DNA from: Mactromeris polynyma
Lineage: Eukaryota > Mollusca > Bivalvia > Venerida > Mactridae
NCBI GenBank assembly: GCA_032209605.1
Contig: JASFXZ010000001.1
Coordinates: forward strand, 23,068,619 to 23,132,618
DNA length: 64,000 nt
Direction: 5' to 3'
The notes under the pieces were generated by a model. The model did not search any database, was not told the origin of the DNA, and was given only the letters and a program-made list of their open reading frames with translations. Of this stretch, positions 46,951 to 60,200 are shown piece by piece. Within the stretch, counting starts at the first letter, position 1. Each line of letters opens with the position of its first letter. Made by a program: the position numbers and the translations under genes.

Positions 46951-47637
46951 AGTTATACAGGTTGTTGACAGGGTATATGGGAGAATATAATCAGTTTGTG
47001 TGCCATATAACTGAATCGCAGACTGGTTATATTCCCCCATATACCCTGTCAACAACCTGTATAACGAATTTATAATACTGCAATTCCGTGTTTTCATACG
47101 AATTTAGGTAATCAAGCAATATTTCGATGCCTAGCTCTCTAGATCTAATAATTAGATCTGTGTATTTTTGGTGTTTTTGGTTCATAAAATTGTTTAGTGT
47201 TTTAGTTTTGTAAAATATCAGATATTAAAACGTATTCCTTTAAAAATATATCGGGAATTACTTGTTGTAGATCAAAATATTTTTATTTCATTCACACGTT
47301 ATATTGCCTGAAAATTAATTGCATTACCCCGTAAGGTACCTCAATACACATGGTTAAGCGCGCGCTTGCACTCTAATTTTTATTTTCAAGCGTCTGATCT
47401 CATGGACTTTATTGAACTGAATTTTGCTCAAACTTTAAAAAATCTATCGTTTTGAAGATTAATACTAGCACACATGTAATCTGTTCAATATTTATTGAAT
47501 CATGTGTGAAGATCAATTTTCAATTTCTAGTAACTTGCAGCCAAGAGATAAAAGTTTTCGAGTCGAGCCGTCAACGAAAATTGTCACGAGGCGCATGAAG
47601 GGAAAAACGTCATATACCCTGTCAGCGCCGTGTATAT
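46951..47637. mobile_element. Non-autonomous DNA transposon in copy B with a hairpin left end
   Basis: The left end 'ttatacaggttgttgacagg' followed by gtatatgg is repeated in inverted orientation at about 47030-47075, forming a roughly 45-bp stem. A third, diverged inverted copy, 'catataccctgtcagcgccg' plus tgtata, closes the element at 47611-47636. The segment is absent from copies A and C at the same place ('cacagacac...ctataaag'). No ORF. Confidence 0.6.
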
Positions 47638-47704
47638 AGAATCCTATTCCCGAGCCTTTAACCAATGAAATTACTGGATTTTTCTTTGCAGTATTTTAAA
47701 GCTA

Positions 47705-49323
47705 CGTATAAAGCATTTATTTACGAAGTTTATCATCAATTTTCTTTATTTCAACTCGATTAACTCACATTCTTATATATTGTTGGCTTTTGCATAACAA
47801 AATAATAGACAGTCATCAGTGCTTATGCGCATGAAATATTCCATTTGTTTACATCTAAAATAAGATGTTTAGGCTTTACGCACCAGTGACCCTTCTTAGT
47901 ATATATATGGTCCGTCGAACGACGGCTATGGTTCGTTCAAAACAGTCATCTTATTTGTTTACAAATGTTGATGAACCTAACAAAGCCAAAGTATTCCACC
48001 CAGTAGTATTTCTTTCACGAATAGTATTAAGTTTCGATTTCAATGCTCATCATAGCTCATTATCGTTCAACTTTGACATAAAAATAATTTATACAGGATG
48101 TGTCGTAAATCCTATGACCAGAGACATTTGTCATCTGCCAAATGCGGATGCGCACAAAACATACCCACTTTGAATAACGCAAATGACATTTTTGCGATCT
48201 AATAATTCTATATTTTATAGGAAATTACTGATTATTAACGCACCTTTGAAGGTAGACAATCTCATTCATAAGTTTCTCAAATTTACTGTACAATTTTATC
48301 GAATGAATTGAATTTCAAACCTGAATTTTTTTGAGTTTCATATATTCTATCAAATTCTATTAGAATTTCCAACACCATTCGTAGCGAACCAATGCAGCAT
48401 TGCAGACCCTAACCTGGTCAGTTTGTGTTTAATGGCGAGAAAAGTCCTCGGTCTATCGAGTTAGTCCTAGAAATATTGATTCAGGCCCATAATAATAATT
48501 AACTGTCAAATGTCATGACTCTTATGAATTGTTACCCTCCAATGTTTTGCGCTCACGTTTAGTCGCCTACCATTCCCCACAATCGGGACGTGTTTACAAC
48601 CGTTAACTGTGGTGTGTATTTATAACGACTGCATTTTGGTCATTTTAAGTTTGTGCACGCGACGAAAACAAGTGAAACATTCATAAGGAAGTACATACAA
48701 ACTATCTTGGTAGGAGTTTTTTTATTAAAAAAAAGCTTGAAGTGTTTTTAAATGATGTACAAACATCTGTCCTCGACCAATACGGATAAATACATTATGA
48801 GTCCATTCTTTGTTAATGCCTGTTTATTGATGTTTTAACAATAGGAAATATAAGTTTCAAGTTTGTTTAGGTAAACAATTGAACAAAAAATTAGCATAAT
48901 ATTAATTTAAATAAATTAATCTTAAGCACAAGTTCTGTATACGATGGTAAAACAGCTGTAGACAGTCTGAACGTGACGAAGAGTCGATGTACATATATTT
49001 TCACTCAAACATAAAATCAACATCAAAACATCACCTAATGCACGTCAACCGCATGACGAAGCATTGTGCTATTTCTTGAAAACGAATATTACGTAATGTA
49101 TTTGCTCTGTTATCGATAAGATAACGTGAATCAAACAAATCGTGCTATTTTCAGAAATTGATTTTGCAAAACTGCTTAATGTTTATGAATAATGTCGTGC
49201 AAATGACGTTTTAATGTTATTGGTTCAAAGTTCAAAAAACAAGTTAATTTGGATATCTTAGCCATTGTTCTGTGCTGTTTGAAAGATATTGGCAAGAGTC
49301 CACGTACGAGTACGTACTGATTT
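47705..49323. other. Non-coding U-block sequence
   Basis: Alignable with 3070-5370 apart from the missing 4185-4725 segment. No gene seen. Confidence 0.5.
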
Positions 49324-49729
49324 GGGCCGACATCAAAAATATGTTTGTTTCCCCTCCCGCGACCCTAGCCTACCAGGGTATGGTAGGTAGGTAGGGACTA
49401 TATTTTTTTTCCTAACTTTTTTTTCACAAGCTTAAAATGTGTTCTGTATAGATTTAACGTCTTAATAGACTGATCTTCATTAGGGTAAGTAAAACTATGA
49501 TACTCGTAGCTAAGATCGAATTATCCCTGCTTCTTAGATTTATTGATGATGTGGCTTCTCAACTGACAGGTACCAGCGATTCCAGTTTTTCGGGAATATT
49601 ATAACCTGGCAATTTTTGCGAAAAAAAACAAATTTGTTTTTGCTTACCTCAATAAAATATTTACGGTAGGGGTGATTTTCAACGGTAGGTCTTGGAAGGG
49701 GAAACAAACAATATTTTATTATTGGCCCT
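49324..49729. mobile_element. MITE of about 0.4 kb in copy B
   Basis: The left terminus 'gggccgacatcaaaaatatg' followed by tttgtttcccct is mirrored at the right by 'ggggaaacaaacaatatt' then ttattattggccct, giving inverted ends of about 32 bp with a few differences. Copy A (5365-5372, 'tgatttgtggattc') is uninterrupted. No ORF. Confidence 0.7.
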
Positions 49730-50130
49730 GTGGGTTCTGCAATCCATGGTGTACTTGTATGTCCACTAATTTCATCAAAATGCATCGATTTTTATAAGCT
49801 TGCATTGTACCTCGATACAATTATTGTATGGTTTATTTTGCCAATGTGTGTCGTTATTTAATAATTTATGTTGTGTCTGAAACAGGAAGCATTTGAAATT
49901 TTTATCTTTCGTTGGTTTTGTTTTTTTGGTTATCTTTGTTCAACGTTCAACATCAGATTTTGAACAATTAAACACACAAAGTCACGTAATCAACATTCCC
50001 TATATTGTCTAATTACCTACTAGTTTAAATCTAAGGATTGTTGTGTTCACGTAAACCGAAAGTAGATTCACTATATTCGTGTGATAATGTATTGCATAAA
50101 TTTGGCGAGTATCCAGATTTCAACGCCGAT

Positions 50131-51130
50131 TTTAAATCAAAGCGCTGAAAGCACAGAAAGACTGGGGCAGTCGAAGTTTCTTGTGACCCGTAAAGACTTC
50201 TCAGGCAGAGATTGTAGAAGTATTGCACTGTCTCACTCGGGGATGGAAAGAGGGACTTGTTCACTTACAAGCAATTTTAATTTCAAAGCGTTCATGTATG
50301 ACTATACGCTCCACACAGCGCTTTGATTCCTCTACCGTTACATTCACCCGCTGCTGTATTACCCAGTATATTTTGATATTTGACATTACGAAATCACCGT
50401 TCGTTCCTGATACTAAATGCCATTGGTCGACACGATCATGTGACTACTGAGTTTATAATAGATGGGTATAGTGTACGCGGTGTATAGCCTTTCGCGTCGA
50501 AGGAAATTTTGACTATCTAGCTAATCGGTTTTAGTTCATGTCATTAAAAGTGTAGCACTTACAGAAGGCAGTGTTTCGTTCATTCATCGAGGTTTGTACT
50601 GATACGTTTTAAAAATAGCGTGGCGAATCGGATTAACAAGGTGCCAAAGTAACGATATGACGCATTTCAAAATATACACAGATTCCGCCCGTACAGTTGT
50701 TTAAATGACCTTAAATCACTACACATTTACAGGCATCGGAATAATTTTGGCATGCCGACGAAACGATAGTCACTTACGTTCGATTTATTTAGTTTTTCTA
50801 GCAATTTCCTTAGTCTCGGCGGCATTTCTATGACAGTGAAGCTTATTCAATGCACACTCGCATAAAGTTTATTTACACATGTTTACTGTCTTACAACGAC
50901 TCGCTGAATGGCTCTGAACACATGTCGACTCGCCTGTCTAAATATAGACTAGGATGTGTATTCGCACTGGCTGTGGGGATTGTAATATCGATCAAATGTG
51001 TCTAACTCTGATACTAGGATGTGTATTCGCACTGGCTGTGGGAATTGTGAAACTATCAAATGTGTCTAACTCTGATACGGCTGTTTCCAAAATTACGGTT
51101 ACTAAAGACATGGGGCTAACGCCCCAGTCT
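50131..51130. mobile_element. Composite MITE-like insertion in copy B
   Basis: About 1 kb absent from 5795-5800 and from 380-385. Two inverted pairs are visible: aatcaaagcgctg at 50135-50147 with its complement at 50316-50328, and agactggggc at 50159-50168 with its complement at 51121-51130. The pairs interlock, which suggests one element inserted into another. At 50951-51080 a unit of 65 bp beginning 'aggatgtgtattcgcactgg' is repeated twice. No convincing ORF. Confidence 0.5.
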
Positions 51131-51694
51131 AAAAATGATTGGTCAATAATCTTAATTTAGTATTTCTAGGTAAGTACATGTATATATATAATGAATGTAA
51201 AATGATTTCAGTTTTTCCGTTAAATTATACGATTAAGATGACGTGTTACCTTGGGACAAGCTGTGCAGCCTCTTATATAGCGTGCTAAATATAGCTTGCT
51301 GGAATAACCAATCGTCGCGTAGCATTGATTTTCCTCGTTTCTGGATGGAATAAATAGTTTAAACTTGAGCGATTAAACTCGGAAATATATAATGAATGTA
51401 AAACAATATGTATTCAATGCTAGTTCTGCCATCAGCGCAGTTGAGTTGAGCGTATTTATAATAATGCGTTTGTGTGATATTCAGTTGTGATCAAATTAGA
51501 TTATCTCTAAAAATGTAGGGACTTTGTTTTTGATGAAATTATTTTCAAAACTATTAATTGCATTTGATTTCATGAACAGTGTGTAAATTATTTAACATAC
51601 GTTCGTGCAGTCAATACAGGTTTAACATATGTAACAACAAATAAAATGAGAGTAATTTGCAATGAATTTAAACACAGTTTCACATATGTATAAC

Positions 51695-51880
51695 TACAGT
51701 AAAACCTCGGTAATTATAAAGACCACCCTTGGGACCCTTGAAGATTGGTCTGATTATTGAGGTGGTCTTAATATTGAGTTTGAATAAAGAGCAAGATAGT
51801 CAGATGGACTCCGAAAAATGTGGCCTCACTTTTAAGGTGGTATTATTATTGAGGTGGTCGTTATGTGAGGTTTTAATGTA
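51695..51880. mobile_element. pogo/Tigger-like MITE, 186 bp (copy B orthologue)
   Basis: 'tacagtaaaacctcggtaat' at the left and 'gtgaggttttaatgta' at the right. The CAGTAAAACCTC end is close to canonical pogo/Tigger termini. Orthologous to 6165-6349. Confidence 0.65.
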
Positions 51881-52344
51881 TGTACTGTGTTGAAGTAATG
51901 TTATCAAAGAGTAACATTTTATGCAACATTCAAAGTGAGATTCATTTATCAAACACTATTCAATTAGCTCATAATTAACAAAATGCAAAAATGTCTTTGT
52001 AAGGTCGATTCAAAGTGCAGTAAGAATACCGTTAATATGTACACGATGTATATTGGTCAATATTTTGCAAAACATGTTTTCATTGGCTGATCCCCTCACT
52101 GATCATGTACAATCGTTCTCAAGTAAATATGATCGTATTAAAAGTAATCTATTGATGTTGTAATACACTTTGACTCTTGTATTTTGGAGAGGATGTTTTA
52201 ACAAAGTAGAAGTTACAGCATCATTGTTTCTGTTCTTTGCGATGTAATCAACTGATTGTCGATCTCTCAGCATATATCTCGAACATTTCTGTCTTTCTGT
52301 ATCTAATAAAGGTAAGGTGGAACAACTATGAAGCCATTATAAGT

Positions 52345-52470
52345 CAACCCGATTAGCTCAGTCGGTAGAACGCTCGACCGCAAATCTGAATGTCGCAGGT
52401 TCGAACTCCTGTCTTGCGTTCAGTAACGGCTAACAGTCTCGAACGTTATGTAGTGTATCCCTTACCCACC
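52345..52470 (+). mobile_element. tRNA-derived SINE head (copy B, first)
   Basis: A box 'ttagctcagtcggtagaac' and an intact B box 'ggttcgaactcc' about 50 bp downstream. Better preserved than its copy-A counterpart. No acceptor stem pairing. Confidence 0.6.
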
Positions 52471-52672
52471 GTATCAGATTGACTGCACATGGGGAACCAA
52501 ATTGCAAAACCTAACAAAACGTTATAAAACGTGAGCCGCAAACTGAACGCAGGGCTGGTTAGGCGTATTGCTTCCTGGACAAGATGATTGAAGAAAATTA
52601 CATCCGAAATAATTTGTATTCCTGTGTCACGGTACGGTCTAAGTCACAATAAGGGGGTAGGATGTGTAAGCG

Positions 52673-52735
52673 ACCGGGTAGCTCAGTCGGTAGAACATTC
52701 GTCCTGTAATTGAAAGGCCCTGAATACTATTCTTG
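52673..52735 (+). mobile_element. tRNA-derived SINE head (copy B, second), truncated
   Basis: 'gggtagctcagtcggtagaa' as at 7125, cut at 'gaaaggccctgaatac', after which the sequence is unrelated to copy A. This is one border of the collinear duplication. Confidence 0.5.
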
Positions 52736-53494
52736 TTCGGACTAATTCTCAGAAACTTTTGACAGGAATTCAACAAAACTTTATGGGAAGCTTTATTACA
52801 AAGAGGAGAAGCGCATATTATCAGGAGTTATGATGGGGGACTGTTTTTCATATAGTTATGACCCTTTGATTATGCAACATATATATTAAATATTTTCAGC
52901 TATGCAAGATTATATTCTTTTAATGTTTCTTTAATTTTTGTTGTAGGTAAATGTTTGTCTACGTAGTGTTTATAATATATACATGTATATATTTGATTTC
53001 AAATATATTTTCTTGTTTTTATGGCACCTTTCAAGATCACCTCATGTCAGGCCTCAAACAATAAGCTTCGTTTTTGTTTTTTAAATTATGATATAAAGTA
53101 TTGAACAAAAAAGACATTCACTCACTGGTACATCTGTCAACACCATACTTATTTGATCATCAGCTGATATGGATTTGTATCAACCTACTGCCTTTGTTTT
53201 AAAGATATGCATTGCATTGACATGGGCACTTGAATTAATTGTGAATAAAGGCTTCTGATATCTATAGCACGATTCCTTTTTTCAGTTTTTTTTCAGTTAG
53301 CAGGATTATCCTAGCCCAGCATGTAATTAAATTGTTCACTATCTCAATTTCATTGTACATTTTTGTATACCTATTTTCTTGGGAGATCCAGGACATTTCC
53401 AGTGCTGCATATAACATTCAGATTGAAACCATCAACAAAGTGAGATTTTCCAATTAAAGTCTTGTTCGAAGGCATCCATCGGTTCCATCGATAT
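52736..53494. repeat. Copy-B-specific replacement segment with dispersed repeat
   Basis: Starts 'attcttgttcggactaattc' and 'tttatgggaagctttattac', wording I recognise from a dispersed bivalve repeat. It occupies the place of 7206-9160 in copy A. Collinearity resumes at 53495 ('tctatttttaatgcttgtc'). Confidence 0.4.
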
Positions 53495-54248
53495 CTTTGT
53501 TTCTATTTTTAATGCTTGTCTAATGATTTCCTGAAAATACGTTCATATTGTACAAATAATGATAATGAACCCATACTGTGTTGTACTGTGTAAATGGATC
53601 CATCTTAACAATTTCGTATTAGTTCCTGCGCACGTCTGATGTAAGATCTTAAATACATGTACATCTGCTTTACCGATCAATATTTTGTCCTTTTGACAAT
53701 TTGTTCTTGCTGGTGGATCTACTTCCAACCCAGAGCCATGTATTTTGTCAAAGTCATCACAGTGGGAGATGTCTATTCCCTACTTCCGGAATACATTAAA
53801 AGTCTTATCCATAAGTCCAATAGAAAGTTCACCCTGGACCTGTCAGGAATTGTCCACTGTCTAAAGAAAAGTGCATCATTACAAATATGGATGTGCGGTA
53901 TTATCGTTACACCAGTATAATTATACAGGTACTTTTTTCCGGCGATAGTATATTGCGTTTTTTTAGATACCGTTATTATCGGATAAAATAATTAAGTAGC
54001 ATCTATTAGTGCGCTCTTTAGTAAATAAGAATTAGAACAAAAAATGTTCAGCTTTTGTTAGATGCAGTTGAAGTGACCCGTGCTGAACTATTTTCCGAGT
54101 AGTAAATTACACTTTCGGGAAATTGGGTCAAATGCATAGCATCTGAAATGTAGCATATAGCCCCAGACCAAAAATGCTATAATAACTGACCATTTTCACC
54201 GTGTTTCCTATATATTACATTATTACATTTAGGCATGAAATGTTTCAG
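53495..54248 (+). promoter_or_regulatory. Putative 5' flank/promoter of gene B
   Basis: Conserved with 9161-10002, including the TTCGGGAA motif at 54114-54121 and a 3' splice-like 'tttcag' directly before ATG 54249. Here 'acatttag' at 54226-54233 offers another possible acceptor for a leader exon. Function is inferred only. Confidence 0.3.
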
Positions 54249-57200
54249 ATGGAGGCAAATCAAATTTCCCGGTTTATTGAGAGGGGTCTCGATGCAATTG
54301 AACAAGGAGATACAGCAAGTGCTAAACAGTATGTGCTGCAAGTTATCGTTGGTGCTAACAATGAAAAAGAAAGGTTCCTGAGAGGCCTAGAAGTATGTGT
54401 GTGCGAACAGAGATTATCAGAATGGTTCGGAGGATGCTCATATATTCTAAGCAAGGTAAACACGTGTAGTAATAGGTATACCTTGTTGAGGCTTAGGAAA
54501 TTAGTTTAAGGCGAATGAAACCCTACTTGGAGTAGTCTTTCAGTGACTTGTTTGAAAATAATGTTTCTGCCTGTGCCTTTTCAATTGGGAAAATAGGCGC
54601 GATAAATCCCAAATTTGGGAAAATAATGTAATGGATGTTTTGCATATAAAAATAACCTCTCAGCTGTGGATGATGTTTGTTATGAGGCGATGTAAGAGCA
54701 ACGAATCTTTTATAAAAAGTTAATTACACAAAAATCTGACTTAATAAAAGGAAATTCAGTCAGAGGGGGGGGGGGAATGAATGAATGGGGGAGGGAAATG
54801 AACACATTTTGATAAGGGGAAGCAGTCTGTATTCGGCAGTAAAATTATCGAAAAAATCACTGCATATACAGGTGGTTTCTATTGCTTATGCATTAGTCAA
54901 TTTATATGGATATTTAAGGGCATATATTGAAGTTGAGTATTATTGCAATGTGTCGAAATGTGCATACAATACACTTAGTGCTTTTTAAATTAATCACTCT
55001 TAATAGTCATGTTTTTCGAAACACAACCGTGATATAAATCTTACATATACCTTATTCTTTTGAAAATAATTGTACAAAAAACGGCTTATAAAGATCTCTA
55101 TCAAAATTTATAAACTGCAGAACAGCAAGATGACCTGTTAGAAAAGTGCATTGCCATCAAGCATGATTGCCAGTTTCAACAAACTTTACAACTAAAGTTA
55201 TAAATGCGTTATTTTGCAGATTGGCGATTACTACCCGGCTCAGAAGTACTTCCACACAGGTAAATACTTTCAATGACCTTAACATAAAAGTTAACAAAGA
55301 AAAAGAAAAATGACTGAACTGGTGTCAAAAGGCTATTGATTTTATCTGACTGTTAACTATAAAACACATCATTTTGTGTTGTGTATCATACAAGAAATGT
55401 GCTACAAACAACTGACTAATTAATCATCCAGTGTATCCCTACAGTAAACGTTTTGCAAATTAATTACAAAAACTTAATCAGGCATTTTGCCAAAAACACC
55501 AGTTATTTGGAGGGTTTGTTAATATCTTTGGTTGACAATTGCATCATATCCAGTATATTATTCTTAACTTGGGCACTGAAGAATTATGTCTGAAATTTTT
55601 TCAGCAATTGTTTTTGACCCTGAATGGAAAATGAAGACTCATGCAGATGTATCTCGAGTGGTTTGGGATGAGTTAGTTTACACCAAAACATTCGAAGAAC
55701 TTCAACTGAATCTTCAGGAAATTCTTAAGACATATAAAGTAAGCATGTATAAAGTTAGTTAGCAATCTATTCACAGTTGACCTTTCTGCAGATATTGATT
55801 GACAGCTCGCGTAAGCCAATCGCGTTGCAGTATTCGCACACACCTGCGGCATTGTTTTATCGACGCCATTTTGTTAGACAAGCGCTACAGTTGTCAACGA
55901 ATTTGTCTAAGAGTGATAGTTTTCGGGAAAGCAAATTACAGGGTGTTTATTATTGATCTAAGACAATGGTGAAAAGGTGTAGCTTCGGGCTGTGTGATAG
56001 TGACAATAGATGTCCAGACTGATAGGTGGCGTGAAATTCTTACCTTTTCCAAATCCTAAGGCAAATTTGGAAAAAAACATGCGGTGGATTAAGTTGTGCG
56101 GCAGACCGCATCACGAGTTAAATCCGTCTAAAATTAACACAAACAGATATGCCCCATTGATAAAAAGATAACTTTTTGTTTGGTATTTGTTATTTTTACC
56201 TTTAAATACCAGTTTGACTGGCAGGGGACAAACATTACAAGTTAATGAAAAGTCTGGACCCTAAAACATGAAGAAACACAAATTTACAACTTAAAATGTT
56301 TTTATTTCACATAATAAGTTGCAATTTATACATGTGAAAATATATCAAATCAACTATATTATATCTGCATGTTGAGGGAACATAATATTATTTTTCTAAA
56401 CTAAAATAATTGTCTTATGTCAACCTTTAAGCAAGTATTTGGACGGACGTTACTTTATAAATTTGTAATAAGGCTGAGTTTGTATAACTAAAATGACCAG
56501 AATCAATTATAAAATCAATAATTATTGCGATTAAAAACATTAAATTGAAACATGTATTGCTATAAACATATATACATGGAGAAAAATATCTGAATTTTGG
56601 TAATAATTGATATTGATGAAAAATTTAAATACATATGATCACGGACCTATATATAGGTCCGTGATATGATATACCGGTATTGGTTAATTACTCACTGTCA
56701 AGTATTTCTTTCGAAAGTAATTTATATGTCAGAAAAGTTCTTATTTCTTTATTACATGTATTTCAATTGCATTGGGGGTTTACAATTTATGTACGTATAG
56801 AAATTAGTAATACATCTGGTTTGAAATCCTAAATATCACACCTACGAGTATGTTGATTTTGTTAAATAATTAAACATATTTTCTAACATTCAACACAAGT
56901 CTGATCAATTATTTTTAAAAAATGGTCATTTAGTTAAAGGCTATACAAATAATTTACATTTCTCAACGTTGCTGTATATATGTGTCGGATGGTGACAGCA
57001 AAAACTGATTGGATGCGTATTGGACTCCTACTGGGCCAGACTGTGAAATGCTGATTACGGGCTGGATAAGATTTACATCTAGATAGTGCACACATGCGAC
57101 ATTATTGTTTATTGCATAGCATTATATAATTTGTCCAACCTATGTACAAGCCTTGTGCCTGCCTCTGTTTCTATTGTATCATCATATCTTTACAGTATGA

Positions 57201-60200
57201 TTTCTGAAATTTGTAGAAATATATGTTGCAGGATTTGAAGATTTGAGAAATAATCCTGATATTCTATAATGTCCATCCCTTTTTGTGTAATGTTCATCTC
57301 CACACAAAGTAAAGGTCGTTTATGTACACAAACATAACTATACCTAAACTTGATGACTAAAACGACTTTCATTCACACTAAATAACATTATACATAAGGG
57401 GACGGACATTACAGATAACGTTTCATGTTGTTTTTTTGGTAAATACTTCCCCTGTAAACCCGCAATAAACTGCAAACATGGACTTACATGTACATGGAAT
57501 AATAATGATCACATGTAAATGTATTGCATAATAATTGGTTCGAAATTTATTTGATATAAAGGACATTCTAATATAAAATGAAATTCGTCTTTTAAAGCAT
57601 AACATAGTTGACATTTTCTTTCTGATCGTGGTATATAGCATTCAAGGTTTATTCCATCGTCCCGTTTCAATTTCCAGTCTATGGCTTGATACTCTTAATC
57701 TAGTCAAAGCAGATCTATATTAAGTAATATTTATTTTGTCAAGATATGGTTTAAAGTCGAAATATCAAATAATGAGGAAAAATCCGATAGAATACTATCT
57801 ACATCAGCCCGTTATAGTTCTTTGTTCGACGCCATATTGGACATGGCTTGTCTAACGTGGTTACAGCGAGAACCTGTTACTAAGGGGGGCGTGACTACGA
57901 AGCGTCTGCAGAAAGGTCAGTTACGACTACCGTTTGTTTTTAAGAAACTCATACATTCATAAAAAGCATGTTTATGATATACTCTCTGCTTTAGATTCAC
58001 AATTAGTTGAGAATATCATTGTTAGTTAAGGACATTCATGAAAAGCATGTTTACAGTACGCAATCTGCTGTATATTAACAATAAGTTCAGAATACCGTTG
58101 TTTAAAGACATTCATGAAAGGCATGTTTATATCACGCAGTATGCTGTAGATTCACATAACACTAAACAGCAAAATTTCAGTACACAATGCAGCCAATTCA
58201 ATGAAATCAAGCCAATAACCACACACAAATTAAAAGTCACAAATTAACTGAATCGGTTATTATCGAATGTTACCGCCGTTTGCCTGGATAATGGCTTGGC
58301 TTCTACTTCTCATATGCATAATAAAATACGAATACAATTCTAGGGAATGTTTGCCCATTCTATTAATATTTGTTTGGCCTTATTCTGTCGTGGACATGAT
58401 ATGGCAAGATTATCACTGACAAACTTTGTTTTAAGACATTTACAACAAGAAATACATTGATGCAAAGCATTCAAGGGCGCCGCAAAACTGGTGCACAATG
58501 TTTTGGAATAGCGTAATGGCGGAAAAATGTTTTAGAATAGTCCATTTTCATACTATCATTTGCGTGTATTTCCTTTTAAACACCGTAACTTGCATAAATA
58601 TCCACGTTACAAGTACCAATGTGTTAATATTGATATAAGTAAATTGAAAATGAAGTCTTTAATAATTAATTATTTTTTATTTTATCTTCGACACCTAACA
58701 CACATGCTGTGTATGTAGAATCGTCCTGTTTTTCGGGGATCAGCAAGTATTTATCATAAACATATCGTTTTAACTTTGTAAAAGACATTTATTCGATAAT
58801 ACAATGCATTAAAAATATTTTATTTCTAAATCATAAAAATACAAAAAGTAACGTGTAATATTTACTGCAGTTTAACCCTTAATAAAAAAATAGATTCAGT
58901 TATAAATAGATGCTACCATAGTCTCAAAAAATTTGTGATTCCATTAAAGGCCCCGCCCTCATGGGCGGCGCCAATAAGCTTGTTTATAGTTTGCAGTCTG
59001 CCGTTATAGTGTAGCTAATGTCTGTTGGTCAATATTTATTACAACATGTTTTCATTAACTGACCTCCTCGCTGTTTGCTTACAACCGATCTCAAGTAAAT
59101 AAAAACGGACCGAAACGATATATATATATGACCTTATACTTTTGAGCATTGGTTCAATATTTTGATATTTTCAATAATTCATTAATAACTAGTATTATAC
59201 AAATGTTTCTGTAGTTTTGAAGTTTGAGGCTAATGTACGTATTACTAAATATGGTTTATGTGCAGTTTATATATGATTGTCAAAATGAAAAAAGCTTTCC
59301 GTACTGTCTCTACTATGTCTCCTGACTTCTGACTATTATCACTCAAATTGTTCTTTGACTTCGTTTCATTCTGTATTGTATCCCGCAGTATCACTGTTTG
59401 TTTTTGATTTTAGAAACTTTTGCGTAGTTTGGCAGAATTGGATACGTTAGCAAAACTTGCCGAAGCACGTAAGAAATGGAATGTATGTGTTGCTATAGAT
59501 GGGGACACAAACAAAATCTACAATTTTTTGAGAATATTAGGCTTAATCAGAAATGAAATCATCTCCACTCAAGGAAGAAAAGCGTCAATGTGGCGTACAG
59601 CTCGATGTTTCCTTAATCTAGTGAGTCATTTGTGATACTTATTAAGTGTTTTAAAGTGCACACTTATGTATATTAAATACTCAATTTACAGTAATATACA
59701 ATCACAGTACTTATTTTTGTATCTAAATGTAATATAATAGCTGGAAAGCTATCTGTGTTTTTTGAGAAATAATGATTTTAGGGTAGCTGTGCACTTTGTA
59801 AGTGGCATTTTGTGCTGCACTTTGTTATTCATTTGTATTGGCTTATTTGAAACCGGTTGGATGTTTTGACTGTCCAGTTGTATGATAAAGAACTTTCTTA
59901 CACGTAGTCTGTCATGCATCTTGGGAAATAATATCAAATTCGTTTGATATTTTAGGGTAAGCATCAGGACGCCAGAATAGCCTGCAGTACAAGTAAGTAA
60001 ATACGTACATATATGTGTGTCATGTCTGGTTAAAATCATCTGGTTAATATATTGAACATTTATGTAATCATAAACAAAGAATGAAAACGTTCCGTCTTCA
60101 AAATCATTAGTGTCTCTGGTGAGCGCTGAAACAGCGGCAAATACCAACAGTTGCGTAATACATGTATTCCAGTAGTATGGCTGTCAGTTGCTCAGTTTCC

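Larger units (their letters stand above)
44901..52735 (+). repeat. U block, copy B (segmental duplication upstream of gene B)
   Basis: Collinear with 1130-7190. Relative to copy A it has a 102-bp tandem duplication, a 24-bp palindrome insertion and three or more MITE-like insertions, and lacks the 4185-4725 segment. Homology stops at about 52735, inside the second SINE head. Confidence 0.8.
55778..57919. mobile_element. THAP-type DNA transposon inserted in intron 3 of gene B
   Basis: Perfect 15-bp inverted ends (TGACCTTTCTGCAGA at 55778-55792, complement at 57905-57919). Copy A's intron shows the uninterrupted site at 11230 ('cacagttgcgaaaacc'). The duplication at the ends is short, GT or AGTT depending on where the border is drawn, so it does not show the 8-bp duplication expected for P elements. 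It contains a broken THAP domain at 55966-56171 and otherwise AT-rich sequence, so it is not autonomous. A 24-bp palindrome has inserted into it at 56640. Confidence 0.7.
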
